Source: Powellomyces hirtus
Lineage: Eukaryota > Chytridiomycota > Chytridiomycetes > Spizellomycetales > Powellomycetaceae
Reading direction: 5' to 3'
Length of the DNA: 64,000 bases
NCBI GenBank assembly: GCA_025526995.1
Contig: JAHLKG010000008.1
Span: 620,001-684,000 of the forward strand
Numbering within the stretch: position 1 is the stretch's first letter; each line of letters starts with the position of its first letter. The notes beneath the pieces were generated by a model. That model ran no database searches and was not told the DNA's origin. It worked only from the letters and a program-made list of their open reading frames with translations. Positions 24,164 to 35,964 of the stretch are shown here, in pieces. Position numbers and translations under genes: made by a program.

Positions 24164-26422
24164 ATGCCTTCAGTGACAGGCGCGAACGCCAGCGGCTCTT
24201 CTCAGACTGAGCAGGCGCCGAATGATCTCCACAATGCACTTGACCTGATCGTCAATGCCAACAATGTCGACAGTCAAAAATTTGGTTTGGCACTACAAAC
24301 TGTCAATCTTGCCCTCGAAGGTCAGCAAGTTATTGTAGTCTCTGATAAATGAAGCGAAGACCTGATTAACAGGGAATAACAAAAATGCTTCTTTCCTCGC
24401 GCTGTATCTAGGCAAGACACCAACTGATATCACAGCCTTTGAAACCCAATATCAAATCTCACCCGGCACATTCCTCGCACTTTTACCTTCCATCGACACT
24501 TCTGCCGCCTCTGAGGACGAAGACGTCCATGTTGGAACGATTACAAGAATTGTAAAGAAGCTGCTCGCGCGGTATTTATTTGATGAAATCCGAGCGGTGT
24601 ATGCGGTACTGTCAGCTCCCATCTCCCATACGCAAACCTACGTATGGCCCAAATTTAATGTCATACTTTTGTGATCGTTTAGGAGATGATCATGCAGGGC
24701 TTGGCACATCCCAGTTCTCATCTCAGGGATTTGGCTCTGTTTGTCTTGGAGAAGGCACCGGTGGAAGATTTGGTACGTATCTACATATCAAAGGGGATGC
24801 GAAACTATTCGCTCCGGCAGCAGGCTGATCTTCACCTTTAGATTCAGTCGGAATTCTTTCTTCCTCTGATTGGGTGCCTTTCGTCCGAGTCGACATCGGT
24901 AGGACAACGTGTCGAAGATGTCTTGTTCCAGGTACAGCTTACTATGAACAGCGAGAGAAAAAAATACCTTCATTGCCTCAACTCGGCATTCTAGATTGCA
25001 CATCCGCTTCCTGGTGTCGAAGCGTTGTTCAGCGCCGAAGCGATGTCTATCCTTACCGAGCTGTTGGAAGAGTCGGGCACGGTCAAGTTCCGCGTCTACG
25101 ACCTCATCATCCGTGTCTCAGCCATCTCCCCGAGCCACCTTCGACTTTGCCAGGAGTCAGAGCTTCTGAAGAGCCTGATTGCAGACCTGGACGATAAAGC
25201 CGATATCCTGCGAAGGTTAAATGTTGTGCAAGTTTTCACCACGGTATGGGCGCCGGATGCAGTGGTATCTTGAAACTTGATGCTCATCATATCCGCGACG
25301 CTCAGCTTGCCGAGACGGATGAAGGCTTCCAATTGCTCGACAACTCGGGCATCATTGCTCAGCTCGTTGGTATTGTAAGCGAGGACGCTCATGATGATAT
25401 TGAGGGCATTTTGCTTGTCAGTGCGATCATCAAGTTTTTGGGACATGTTGCGGCCAAAACAGTACGTTCGGGGAAACATAAGGACAGCAATAACGCTTAA
25501 TGTGACGGATTCGATATTCATGAGCTCCCTTCATTGCAGCCGGAAACATTCATCGCGGCAAGCGTGAAGCACAGCATTCTAGAGGCCATGGCCAAACAAC
25601 TAGAAGGGGGGCGCGAAGATGTCCGGGTACGATAGCCGTGGTTTACGACAGCTCGCAACTCTTGTCGCTTATGCGTACTCCTTCGGTTTCTCCTGCGTTC
25701 AGATGCCAATAGTAATAGCTATTGGCAACATCGGCGCAACTTCAGCTGGCTTGCGCATTCTCGTAACTCAGAAAACTCTTCTCGATGCATTTCTCGACAT
25801 GTGCCGGAGAGCAGCTGGGGATGCGAAGGTCTACATAATGGAGTCGGCCTCGTGCCTCATTGGTGCTGGTGCACCGCAGCCAGGGGACATCGGAGAACAA
25901 CTTTCCGACGTTGCTCATGGGATATTTCGTGCTGTTGCAGGTACGCCTTCGCGAAAACCACGTTTCGGTGCAAGAGACTAACATTTTCTTGGGTTTCCCA
26001 ACCGTTCTTACCTCAGGTCAACACCATGCTGTTCAAGCCCTCCTGCGGTATGCTAGAAGCGCATTCTTGGAACCGCGTATTGCAGCACTGGCAATCTTCA
26101 AGGCCATGGCCTTGCACGATTGGGGCCACGACGAAATGAACACCAATCACGATCTCGTAAACTTCCTGACGGACCGGAATGAGACCGAAGCAACTATCAA
26201 GGTATTACAACAGATGCGACATTGTCTTTGTGCATTGAGGACTTTACGCCTCACGCTTGTGGCATGCAGGAATGGAAGTTCAGCGTTGTGCAACAGTTCC
26301 TTGCCCACCCTGCTGCGTCATCGCGGCTCAATGAGGTGGTGCGGAACAGGTTTGTCCACCATGTCCGCCAGGGCCCATTCCATAGAGACGTGGTTCCGAT
26401 CGTGGCATTCGAGTCGGCTTGA
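24164..26422 (+). CDS. PSMD5: PSMD5/S5b-like proteasome base assembly chaperone
   Basis: Ten exons: 24164-24320, 24412-24596, 24683-24772, 24842-24931, 24995-25243, 25306-25461, 25540-25626, 25703-25940, 26017-26201, 26270-26422 (529 residues; human PSMD5 has 504). PSMD5 is an ARM/HEAT-repeat chaperone that binds Rpt ATPases and leaves before the 26S proteasome matures (yeast counterpart Hsm3). Helical repeats run throughout, for example MQGLAHPSSHLRDLALFVLE, LAETDEGFQLLDNSGII, and PIVIAIGNIGATSAGLRIL. The C-terminal segment FSVVQQFLAHPAASSRLNEV plus VRQGPFHRDVVPIVAFES matches the typical PSMD5 ending. Phases agree throughout. The end of exon 2 (GTGTAT donor) is the least certain splice. Confidence 0.82.
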
Positions 26423-26669
26423 GAGCTCTTTGTGCGTGGGGGCCCGAACAACGTTTCATTCATCGAATGTGGAACCAAGTGATCGCAAATATTAACTGAA
26501 TCAATTGCTAGTCGAAGCACCACACGGTCAACAGAAGTGCACGGGCGAAAATGGAAATCTATTAGTCCAATCCCACGAGATAGCTCTATAGACATCGTGG
26601 ACGGAGTATCAATATGTAGCAGATATGATGCAATTAAGACGCAGTGTCGGTGGCGCGGCAAGATGCAGT

Positions 26670-27632
26670 TTAGATTTCCTTGTTCAAAGTGCCGAGAATG
26701 ACGCCTTGCTTGTCCCTCCTCTTCTTAATTTGAATCACCTTTCTTCCAACCTCTTTGGCAAAATCTTCGCCAACGGTACTGCCCTTCACCAGTCCTTCGA
26801 CAACATCGGCAGGTATGTATTCCTCCTTCTCATGACCAATCTCCCAATGTCTCAGGTGGTGATCTACCACAGTGTCAGGGACGAAGAGGAAGGAGTCCGC
26901 TGACTCGAGGCGCTTGAGGGTATGCACGCCTTGCAGCGCTCGCCAGTGCGAGTATAGGCGGAAGAGGTTCCACGCGAGAGGCACGTTGGGACCGGGGAGT
27001 ACCATGAAGAGACAGGAAAACGGAACGAAGCAGAGCGAAAGCGTCAAGTGGCGTTGGTGGTAGTGTTTCCGCTTTGACAGCATGTTGTGTAGGTATTCCG
27101 ACACGTGCGCTGACGACGTGCTGCTTGCATGATGGATTGGAAGTTTGAAGAGCTGCTGCTGCTGCTGCGAGGACGGTGGTGGTGTAGAGCTGGACTGTGA
27201 GGATGACGGCTCCGACTCTGATTCGGAGGATGGTATTGTGGACGGCGTGGGTGGAATGAGAGACACTTTCTTCCAATCAATCTCCGTGACCCCGGGTATA
27301 CTCTTCAGGAACCACTCGTCGGAATCCACCAGATCTTTCAGCTTCTCTCCCCACACATGTAGGCGGCGGGTAAAGCTGCCTTCCTCCTTTTTGCCCATTT
27401 CGTCCCATTTCGTCGTGGACCAAGCAACGCCTTTGTTGGTCCAGTATGGAATTATCAGTTGAGGGTCGGTAGGAGCTTTTTCTTTCTCGGATGCGGGATT
27501 AGTGTCGGTCGGTGCCGGTCTTGGGTTGAACACTGAACTTGGAGACAACTGCATGTGGTGTGCAAGGTGTGACGGAAGCGGAGTGGGCGTCCGAAGCGCC
27601 GTTCGAGTGACTGGGATTAGAAAAAGACGCAT
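26670..27632 (-). CDS. Mit_KHE1-family (mitochondrial K+/H+ exchange-related) protein
   Basis: An intronless frame of 320 residues; the frame extends 7 codons upstream from a TTG, so I start at the ATG giving MRLFLIPVTRTA, the usual family start. Fungal members of this family (YDL183C-like) are mitochondrial inner-membrane proteins linked genetically to potassium/proton exchange. Seen here are the conserved N-terminal block (YWTNKGVAWSTTKWDEMGKK), a disordered Ser/Gln insert with a CAG-type run (QQQQQ), a hydrophobic pair near 215-235 (LTLSLCFVPFSCLFMVLPGP), and FRLYSHWRALQG, which is typical. Whether it transports ions itself is unknown. Confidence 0.78.
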   Translation of the reverse strand: MRLFLIPVTRTALRTPTPLPSHLAHHMQLSPSSVFNPRPAPTDTNPASEKEKAPTDPQLIIPYWTNKGVAWSTTKWDEMGKKEEGSFTRRLHVWGEKLKDLVDSDEWFLKSIPGVTEIDWKKVSLIPPTPSTIPSSESESEPSSSQSSSTPPPSSQQQQQLFKLPIHHASSTSSAHVSEYLHNMLSKRKHYHQRHLTLSLCFVPFSCLFMVLPGPNVPLAWNLFRLYSHWRALQGVHTLKRLESADSFLFVPDTVVDHHLRHWEIGHEKEEYIPADVVEGLVKGSTVGEDFAKEVGRKVIQIKKRRDKQGVILGTLNKEI

Positions 27633-28223
27633 TTCGAGAATGTGTTCTGGCAAGCAGTTACTGTTCTTGCGGTATGAGGATGCACAGGGTTAGTTAATAT
27701 CGTTCGTTAAGGCTTTTTAAGTGTGCAGGGTATCAATGCCAAATGCTGGAAGAAATATACAGCAAGCAAGCGGAGGTGCGTCACTTCTTCACTCATCGGT
27801 GATCTCACCCTAGCGCCTTGAGTGGTCACGTGGTATCAGCCAGTTCACGCGGTTCTGCAAACTCCGACCGATCCCTAGATTTCTGGTATTGACGCTCTTC
27901 TGCGGCCTCCCGTCTTTGTAAGTATTGTGCGAGACACCCCCCTTCCCGCCGGCTGACTCTCACCCCGGCCCTGCCATCTGATCCCCTTGTCTTCTTGTTT
28001 TCTGCTCGTTGCAGCCGCCGAACATATAAACACGACTCCGTGCTGGTCTCAGATACCCCATCGGCGGTCAAGATATCTTCTGCTTTTCGTGCCGCTGCAG
28101 AACAACGCTACCTATCCTCGAGACGAGCGCCGAACGCGATCAAGCGCATCAAATCGGAACAATTACTCCGTGAACGAAGCCAAACAGCTTTTGCGAAAGC
28201 ACAGACATAGCAACAATTACACA
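27633..28223. other. Divergent intergenic region, PACRG promoter
   Basis: No supportable gene. The PACRG reading frame stays open upstream into this region, but no ATG there improves the model. Confidence 0.35.
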
Positions 28224-29410
28224 ATGCGCCAACCTCCGCACCACTCTGGCGTCGTTCACGCAAGCGCCATTCCGGTCGTTGGATCCGCCGGCGGGTTCTT
28301 TGCACCACGCGGCTCGTCTCCGCCAAAGGCCGGTGCCTTTCATGCTCGGAAAACAGCGGCGGCAGCCGCCTTGTCGCATTCCGGTCATCATGTCGAAATC
28401 TCATCCACCGGAAAGCTAGGTGGCGAAAGAAGCAAGAAGGGGGACCCCTTCTCCAGCGGCTCTGGGAGTGATAGGAGGGAGGTTACAAGTATGTATCTTG
28501 TATAATTTGCATTCATGTGAGATGCCTGCCAGTGGAAGTGAGGGACAAATTCGAGACCATGAACTCGATCCTGAAGTTGGAGAACATCGATCGCTACTGG
28601 AACCAGGCATCTTACGAGCACAGACATGTTACTTACCCATTTTACACTCCCCGCGCCAGGCTTCCGCAAATTATACGACCGCGGCGACTTTCCCATTGCT
28701 GTGAACCATGATGCAAAGGGCAACAAGATAAACTGGAAAGTCGACATCGAAAAACTCGACTACCACCACTATCTGCCGCTCTTCTTCTCGGGTCTGTGCG
28801 AGACCGAGGAACCGTACGCGTTTCTGGCGCGGCAAGGCATTCATGACTTGCTGGACAAGGGGGGAAACAAGATCTTGCCCGTTGTGCCGCAATTGATCAT
28901 TCCCATCAAAAGTAAGATAACCCTAGCATGCGGACAGAAAGGACGCAAACAACTGAGCGTTTGGTTTCGTCGGTGAAAGCCCCACGTGCTAATCTTGTAA
29001 GCCGATTCTCTCACTTTTGTCAGAGGCTTTGAACACCCGCAACATCCACGTCATCACAACAACCCTCAAGGTCCTGCAGCATCTTGTCGAATCTGCAGAG
29101 ATGGTCGGTGAAGCCCTCGTGCCATACTACCGACAGATCTTACCAATCTTCAACCTGTTCAAAAACAAAAATGGTAAATGTCAAGTCTTGCATTTCCAAC
29201 AGTTGTCTGCTCACTTCAAAGAATTCTAATTCGTTTATTCCGCTAGTCAACCTCGGTGATGGAATCTACTACTCGCAGCAAAAGCGGGAAAACATCGGAG
29301 ACCTGATCCAGGAGACTCTCGAGAAGTTTGAGCTGACAGGAGGCGAAGATGCCTTCATCAACATCAAGTACATGGTTCCCACTTACGAGAGCGTCATGTC
29401 CAGAGTGTAG
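28224..29410 (+). CDS. PACRG: PACRG-like axonemal protein
   Basis: Exons 28224-28488, 28660-28911, 29024-29173, 29247-29410 (276 residues). PACRG sits at the inner junction between A and B tubules of axonemal doublets, so it marks a motile flagellum. Conserved blocks are in order: [101 protein letters not shown], and the ending [18 protein letters not shown]. The N-terminus is a Ser/Ala-rich extension with KAGAFHARK, similar to the AGAF segment of other members. Intron 1 is 171 nt and could hide a further small exon. Confidence 0.93.
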
Positions 29411-29831
29411 GATGGTCATACACAGAAAAAGTTAGGACATCATGAAAGGTTGTACATGAGATGCTTTACATGCTTGTAAGCGCAAGTAGTGGAATGCGGA
29501 GAACTCCTTTGTGGGAAAATCAAATGCTCATTTCAATCACACAGTAAAGATGCATCATCTTATCTTTCCTCAGTCATCTTTTTGAGACCGATCTATCAGT
29601 CCCCCTCGTAGACTTGCTCAAGGAATTGAACGCGCTTCAAACTCACTAACGTTGACCAAGTCGGCTGCAATATTGCTGATGATGAACGGATATTATTAAT
29701 TGCTCTTTGAGCGTTTACTAGAACAAATATGCTATGCACAAAGACAACTATGAAAATAAGCACAGGGAAAGAGCGGCAGCTCTTCTAGGATGTTGTCTAT
29801 ATTGTCCCGCACTTCATAGCTGACAAGGTTC
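29411..29831. other. Convergent intergenic region
   Basis: The 3' flanks of PACRG and of the secreted protein gene. It is AT-rich and holds no supportable gene. Confidence 0.4.
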
Positions 29832-30521
29832 TCACAACAGAATAACGGATCCAGCAACGGCAGCGACGGCGGCCAGGGACCCCAAGGAAACAGCAGAAGC
29901 AGAGACGGCGGCGTTTGGCGCATCACCAGTAGAAGCGGCAGTAGCCTGGGCGCCGTTGGTGGCGGTGGCGGAGGCAGTTCCCTTGGTCGCTGATGGGACA
30001 GTGCTGTTACCGCCAGTGGCGCCGCAGGAAAGGCGGACGTTGGCGATCTTCCATCCAGGAGCGGCGGGCGTAAGTTTGATAAGGGTCAGGTCTTCGACGG
30101 CTTTCAGGTCGAGCTTGGGGACAAAGTCGGCAAAGGGTACAAAGAACTTTCCGTCCTTGACGTATTTGGCACCGTCAACGAAGTCTTGTTGCACAGTGCT
30201 CTTGGTCTGGCAGTCGGCAGAACGCACGGCCCATGAGACCTGGAAGGCACCGCTTGGTGGAACGGTGAGGTCGAAAGAAACTCCTTGCCATCGGGACAGG
30301 TCCATGCACTTGATTTCGTTGAAGTGGATAGCGACGTAACCCTCAGCGGACGGCGTTATGTCCCATTGGTCTGCACCGGTGGGGGTAGAAACGAGGTTTT
30401 CCCAGCCAGAAACGACAAAGGCCGCGTCGCCCTTTGGCTTTTCCTCGACACATTGTGCGGAGACGGCGGAGGCGGCCAACAGAGCGGCAGCGGAGCAGTA
30501 GAGGATGGATTTGGTGAACAT
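29832..30521 (-). CDS. Secreted GPI-type protein with a carbohydrate-binding-like beta domain
   Basis: A single exon of 229 residues. A clear signal peptide (SILYCSAAALLAASAVSAQ) leads into a domain of alternating strands: GWENLVSTPTGADQWDITPS, YVAIHFNEIKCMDLSRWQGV, SFDLTVPPSGAFQVSWAV, and DGKFFVPFADF with LKAVEDLTLIKLTP and WKIANVRLSC. This is the layout of jelly-roll domains of the CBM/CIA30 kind, where the last strands end with an amide- or sugar-facing surface. The C-terminus is Ser/Thr/Ala-rich with a hydrophobic tail (LAAVAAVAGSVILL), suggesting a GPI anchor and a cell-wall place. No catalytic residues are recognised. Codon third positions are strongly C/G, suggesting high expression. 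Confidence 0.72.
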   Translation of the reverse strand: MFTKSILYCSAAALLAASAVSAQCVEEKPKGDAAFVVSGWENLVSTPTGADQWDITPSAEGYVAIHFNEIKCMDLSRWQGVSFDLTVPPSGAFQVSWAVRSADCQTKSTVQQDFVDGAKYVKDGKFFVPFADFVPKLDLKAVEDLTLIKLTPAAPGWKIANVRLSCGATGGNSTVPSATKGTASATATNGAQATAASTGDAPNAAVSASAVSLGSLAAVAAVAGSVILL

Positions 30522-30561
30522 TGTGCTTGTGTTGTGTTGGTGTTGTGTGAGTTTGAAAGTG

Positions 30562-30649
30562 TTCGAGGGTACTGGGGAGGATGTAGTATGGAGGGTGGAG
30601 GGTCTTTCGAGGGTACTGGGGAGGATGTAGGATGGAGGGTGGAGGGTCT
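30562..30649. repeat. 44-bp tandem duplication in a promoter
   Basis: Two adjacent 44-bp copies (30562-30605 and 30606-30649) that differ at one base, T versus G. They lie 41-128 bases upstream of the secreted protein's start codon, between it and the TATA-like box, so they would be in the transcribed leader or core promoter. Confidence 0.9.
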
Positions 30650-30660
30650 GAGTCGGAGAC

Positions 30661-30673
30661 TTTATATTTTATA
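30661..30673 (-). promoter_or_regulatory. TATA-box-like element of the secreted-protein gene
   Basis: On the minus strand this reads TATAAAATATAAA, 140-152 bases upstream of the start codon. Position and composition fit a TATA box with a leader holding the 44-bp duplication. Confidence 0.5.
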
Positions 30674-31501
30674 CGAGGACCGGGGCCTTCTCGTCAGGGC
30701 GAAGTAAACAGACGGGCACGGCGGGCACGCGGCGTCCGACTTGGCTTGGCTCGGTTCATCAACTACTCAGAAAAGAAGCAAAACAAAGGCCAAGAAAAGA
30801 ACAACCAACGCAACCCAGAGAGGCGGTAACCCTCACGGATGTTACTATTCGTAGTAGTGACGGCGTGCCTGATACTAAAATTGTTACCTGACGCCATGCT
30901 CTGATGAGTGACTCTTTTAGTAGTGACGCACGCGTGGCATCCCTCCCTTCCCCGCCCTGCTGGCCGCTGTGAGGGGGGCGTTTTTCGGTTGAACAGCAAA
31001 AGGAAGCTTCAGGGTTTAAATTTTGATTCGGGTTGGCCCCCTTTCCTCAACGCGTCTGGACTGTTGGACATAACAGATATCGATACATCATCGATTGATT
31101 GAACCCATCCCACCATTTTGTACTACCCCCCTTTTCGTCACAGCCCGAAGATGATTACCACATACTTGCGCAGTTTGTATCTAAGCCACGAACATGCGCA
31201 ATCCATCACATTTCCTTTCAGCCACCAGCCTCGAGGGATCCGAGTCTTGTTGGACTTAAGCGTCCGCCACACTGGATCCGACTCCCCGGCCAGCCAGCCA
31301 CAAATGCAGATACTGTCAATGCGATTTGAACTGACAGCATCTGCGCGTGACGATCAATCAACTGAACAGACCCCTCAAACACTCCAGGGTTGTCATCGCA
31401 CCATCGGCTGATGACATCAGCCACTGGTATTGCCTGCCTTCGGACGACGTAACTCAAAGTTCAGCCCCCTTTGGCGCGCCCGCCGCATCGGCCGCACGCA
31501 G
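30674..31501. other. Divergent intergenic region upstream of MPS1
   Basis: It should contain the MPS1 promoter and possibly an upstream coding exon: a frame with ATG at about 31318 could splice toward 31421, but the proposed intron is only about 31 nt, so it is not included. No RNA gene or repeat seen. Confidence 0.35.
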
Positions 31502-34500
31502 ATGTTGACCAATGGCACGCGCAATCAACAAACGTCGGCCAGCATCCGCGCGTCACCTCCACAGACCCCGTCAGACTGGTGGGAGCGTTTGGAGATAGAG
31601 AAAACCCGCGGAGCAACACAGAGGTTCCTTCTGCAGAGATACAAGGAAGCTACCAATAGGTCAGCTTCGTGGGACCGCATTCATCACAAGCAGTGAAGAG
31701 GTGAAGCAAGACCCTCTTGGCTAACATGCAAAACCTCCTCAGCTTACCAACGGACAAATTCCGCAACGACCCTTATCTCTTGGAACTCTGGCTTGACTAT
31801 CTGCGGCTTCAGAGGTACCACTGACACACAAGCAACTGAATCGCAAGCTTTGCATAGCTGACACCGTCCGCAGCACGTCTGGAGAAGATCACAGCGCTAT
31901 CAGGGACCAATACAAACTATTGAAGTCGGCTCGGATCGGAGTCGGTGCTGCACAGTTTTTCGTAGCATGGGCAGAGTTTGAAAGTTGCGCAGGTGAACTT
32001 GCCGTAGAGTTATCACAGCGGCTGGTTGAACCAAATCTCATCAAAGTCAATGCAGGATACACGGATCGCGCAAAGCATGTTCTTCTCACCGGAATTAGCC
32101 AGAACGCGCATCCTGTGGATAAGATGCGAAAACTCATGGCGAATATTGTCAGTGCGCCCCCTACGGTGGAAAAGATTTCCGCCAGCACAAGCGGGGGCCT
32201 GATAGGTGCTACATCAACAAAGCTGCCGAAGGCTGCAGAGCATTCAGCTCAAGTACGTTCTCTTGTGCAAAAAAAACCTTCGTTTCCCGGCTGTGACTAT
32301 CCGCTGCACATGATCCACCTCTCTGTACTCGGGTGCTGACTGTGGAATGTTGACTAGCAGCTCATGAAACGAACACGGAAGGATCGCTTATCTTCATCAA
32401 GTGCCGAAAGTGCAGATCCCAGTTGTTCTGGAGAATCAAGCCCGTCTAGTATATCTACATCCACCGCCGGATCCGTGAATGGATCTCCGACGAATGAAAG
32501 GTTGAGAAGCCCCTGGTTACTACCACTCTAGCAGCAAACTGTCAAACTCACAATAACAAACCACAGAAGCATTCGTCAGCCACAGGCAAAAGGTCGTCTC
32601 ACAGGACGTTTAGGTAGGTGGGCTATGCAAATCACTGGATCAGAGAGGCATTCTCAGCCCTACTTGTTATCATAGGACCGCCTGCGCGAGTGATGGCTTT
32701 ACCGAAGACTGCTGAAGAGCAGGAGGAAAGCGATCACTCGGATATGTCCATCGACTCCCAGGAAGATGACCTCACGACAACCCCTCCGGCGTCAGAATTG
32801 GACGAGCCTCTTCTATGCTCAATAGGACCCTCTCACGATGCCGACAAATCTGTAAGTATTTGTGCTCTCTCGCTCCCGCCCCGTTTTATCAACAACTTGT
32901 CATAAAATCAGATGCCATTGGAATCCACTGTCGTAATATCTACCTCCAATATCTCGCGCAAGGTTAGTTTAGTCGACAAATACAGCAGTGACTTCGGTTA
33001 GTTTCCACGTTTACTAAGTCGTGTCGTCTTTCAGACCTCCACAGTCTCTGCTGAACCACCTGTCACCACATTCAATGCGCGGCCACTATCGATCTCTCAC
33101 GTTACTCAAACGCCGAGCCATCATCTATCTTACAAGCGGATATCCGAGGATTCCTCTCAGCGCTCGTGGAATGGTGCTACTCCGTCCCTTACTATACGAC
33201 CCTCACTTCGCCGTGCAGCATCTACTCAAGACCAACCAGTAAGCGCTATTGGAGCGTTGAATTGGAATCCCACCGGACCGACAACCTTGAACTCCGTGCC
33301 GATGCACTTGACAACGCCCCTCCCAGGCTCTGCTTATAGCCAGCAAAATGTTCACAATGCGACACCGACAGTAAGTTCCCACTGACCGCGGGAATCTCGA
33401 GGAAAATGCTTTATTTCAATTATTTCATCTATAAACATCTTCATTTGTATAGATTGTTCCTGGTAATGCCGGGCATTGGCCCATGCCCACGCACTTTCAT
33501 AATCCAGTAAAGGATAAGACTAATATTTCGGTAAGCAGCGCCTGCATCCAGCGATCTTCGTGTAGGGAACTATCTAAACTTCGGGGAGTTTAGGTTAATG
33601 GTGTCGTATACAAAAAGCTTGGTCTCATTGGACGGGGCGGCAGCAGCAAAGTGTACAAAATCATGTCGCCACAACAGAAGCTGTTTGCCTTGAAAAAAGT
33701 GAAATTGAAAGGACAGGAAGACAACGCCGTCGAGGGATATCTCAATGAAATCGCCCTACTGAAACGGTTGAAGAAGAACGAACGAATCATCCAGTTGATT
33801 GACTCTGAATTAAATGAATCGGAAGGATATCTGCTTATGGTAAGTGGTCAGCAGGCCATAGCTTTCTCAAGCGGCTTATTAACAATCACTCAGGTTCTAG
33901 AGTATGGAGAAATAGACCTTGCACACATCTTGCAAAAGGAACAGCAGTCTCGGCTGAGTTTGAATTTCATTCGGATGTATTGGGAACAGGTAGCTGCTCG
34001 CCAGAGCCGTCTGCAAAGTAATCTCTCAAGCTAATGTAATCCTGATCGCAGATGCTGAGAGCCGTACATGCCATCCACGAGGAGAACATCATACACAGTG
34101 ATCTGAAGCCCGCAGTTAGTACGCACAGGTCGTGACAGATGCTAGTGTCGGGCTTAACGAAATTCTTTTGAATAGAATTTCCTGCTTGTGGAAGGTGCTC
34201 TCAAATTGATCGATTTCGGGATTGCCAAATCTATACCCAACGATACAACCAACATTCAGAGAGACCATCAAGTAAAGTTTCTTACAAAGATTTCGCGGTC
34301 CTTTCAATGCGCCGGACTCACAAAAGATTTTCCGCTGTGTCTTTTTCCAGACGGGTACAATAAATTACATGGCTCCAGAAGCAATCGCCTTTGTTGATCA
34401 AAGCGCTTCTGGGTCCAATCGACAGTATCTAAAGGTGATATCCGGAGTTGAAGACCCTGACTCAACAGCTTCTGTGAAAGGGCCGATACTAAACCCTTGT

Positions 34501-35082
34501 GTGATCAGCTTGGTCGATCTAGCGACGTGTGGTCCCTCGGCTGTATTCTCTATCAACTCGTTTATGACCGTCCGCCTTTTGCGCATCTTCCAGTGATGAA
34601 GAAGTTGCAATGCATCGTCGATCCATCTTATCGCATCCAGTTCGAGGAATGCGAGGACGCTAGCCTTTTGGAATCCCTCAAGCGGTGTTTGGGGAGAGAC
34701 CCGAGAGAGAGACTCACGATACCGCAGTTGCTCAGTGGACGGTTCTTGAATCCGGGCGCTGGCCACTTCGAAGGTAGAGAGGAGACTGAACAAATACGTA
34801 ATTCGATCCACGGAATAATATCATGTGTGGAATAGGTGACGATTCCCGACCATCACAACAGCAGCTCTCACTTCCGCTCATTGCGGATATCGTCAAACAA
34901 GTTTTGGATCTACGTGGTGCCTCTGTATCCCCTGATGAGATCTCACAGGTGCGTATGCTGGCATCGCTGCCACCATTCGATCATAAGTAGCACGACTTTC
35001 GCGCTAACGGAGCTCCCTTTACCAGGTGATCTTTGCACAATTATCTCGAGGCACCCCAATTGACTTGGAGCGCTTCAAATAG
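31502..35082 (+). CDS. MPS1: Mps1/TTK dual-specificity spindle-checkpoint kinase
   Basis: Seventeen exons: 31502-31659, 31743-31814, 31874-32252, 32361-32500, 32567-32613, 32676-32851, 32912-32962, 33035-33370, 33453-33530, 33594-33839, 33894-33989, 34052-34114, 34176-34271, 34351-34434, 34509-34797, 34836-34948, 35026-35082 (826 residues). Mps1 works at kinetochores in the spindle checkpoint and in spindle-pole or basal-body duplication. The N-terminal TPR module shows [17 protein letters not shown] and [13 protein letters not shown]. The kinase begins near 480: [23 protein letters not shown], then [12 protein letters not shown] (HSD instead of HRD, usual for Mps1), [21 protein letters not shown] and [20 protein letters not shown]. 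The first ATG used may not be the true start. Confidence 0.92.
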
Positions 35083-35099
35083 AACTTTCTCTAGTATTC

Positions 35100-35511
35100 C
35101 TAATTGGCATCATCATTGAGAGACACCGCCTGCGCATCGATCTCCAATCTTCGGCGTCGTTGCGTGATCCTTCGATTGCTGATCAGCATGAATGTCAGCA
35201 GAGACCCTGGAAGGAATATCTGATTGCAAATGTTCCAGAGACACCTGCTTTCTTCTCGTTGACCTTTTCGGCGAATCAAAACCGAGGCAAACCTGCAAAT
35301 GCAGGGAAGACATATTTCGAAGATAACGGGTGACGGCTGATGAGTGGAAGCGACGCCGATATATGCAGAACGAAGCTTCCGCTTCGACAGGATTATCCTT
35401 GAACTGGTCCAGAGTTTTCGCCGCCGCTCGAATCCGCTTGCGGTCTTCCGAGTTCTTAAGTTGGCCGCAGGCCGCCATATGGCTTGTCCTCTCGGAAGTC
35501 GGACATGACAT
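35100..35511 (-). CDS. Small predicted membrane protein, family unknown
   Basis: Exons 35372-35511 and 35100-35292 give 110 residues. The N-terminal half is charged (KNSEDRKRIRAAAKTLDQFK), followed by a possible membrane helix (IFLPGSLLTFMLIS) flanked by basic residues (NRRITQRRRRLE). This arrangement suits a small single-pass membrane protein, possibly mitochondrial, but no family is recognised. The gene is convergent with MPS1, with 17 bases between stops. Support is the phase-consistent splice and the physical pattern only. Confidence 0.42.
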
Positions 35512-35964
35512 GCAATTCCCGCCTCATCCATAATCCTCCGGATTGGGAACCGCGATCGACGCGTTAGTTACGCGTCAACACCTCGTCAGATGGAAGCGTC
35601 CTTTACTGATTTACTGTAAGCAACAGCGCCTAAAGAGCTATCTGCAGTATCTCCACAATCATGTTCCATTCCGGCTCCCCAGAAGATCCTGCCATGTCCA
35701 TATTGCGCACCGCCTGGTCGTTATAAAAACAGACATATTTGTTTGGGTGCCCTGAGACCCCGTTTCGCATGATCTAAATCCCTTGTTTCCCTGGCGGTGG
35801 TGCAAGGAAACTCGTGCGTTGCACACTATCGGTCACTTTCCAGCCCCGACCTCATATATGACTTCAAAGCAAAGAAAGCATCTAGGTTCACTCCCCAAAC
35901 TCTCGTCACCTTACTTATTCCGTCGCGACCGCGCTTTGTGCATGCCCTACAAGTAGAAGTCGTC
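35512..35964. other. Divergent intergenic region, TDP1 promoter
   Basis: The Tdp1 frame stays open back to about 35797 without an in-frame ATG that extends a recognisable domain. No other gene is supported. Confidence 0.35.

Noticed and set aside
31118..31411. Possible upstream first exon of MPS1
   Set aside because: Joining needs an intron of about 31 nt, and the residues do not match known Mps1 N-termini.
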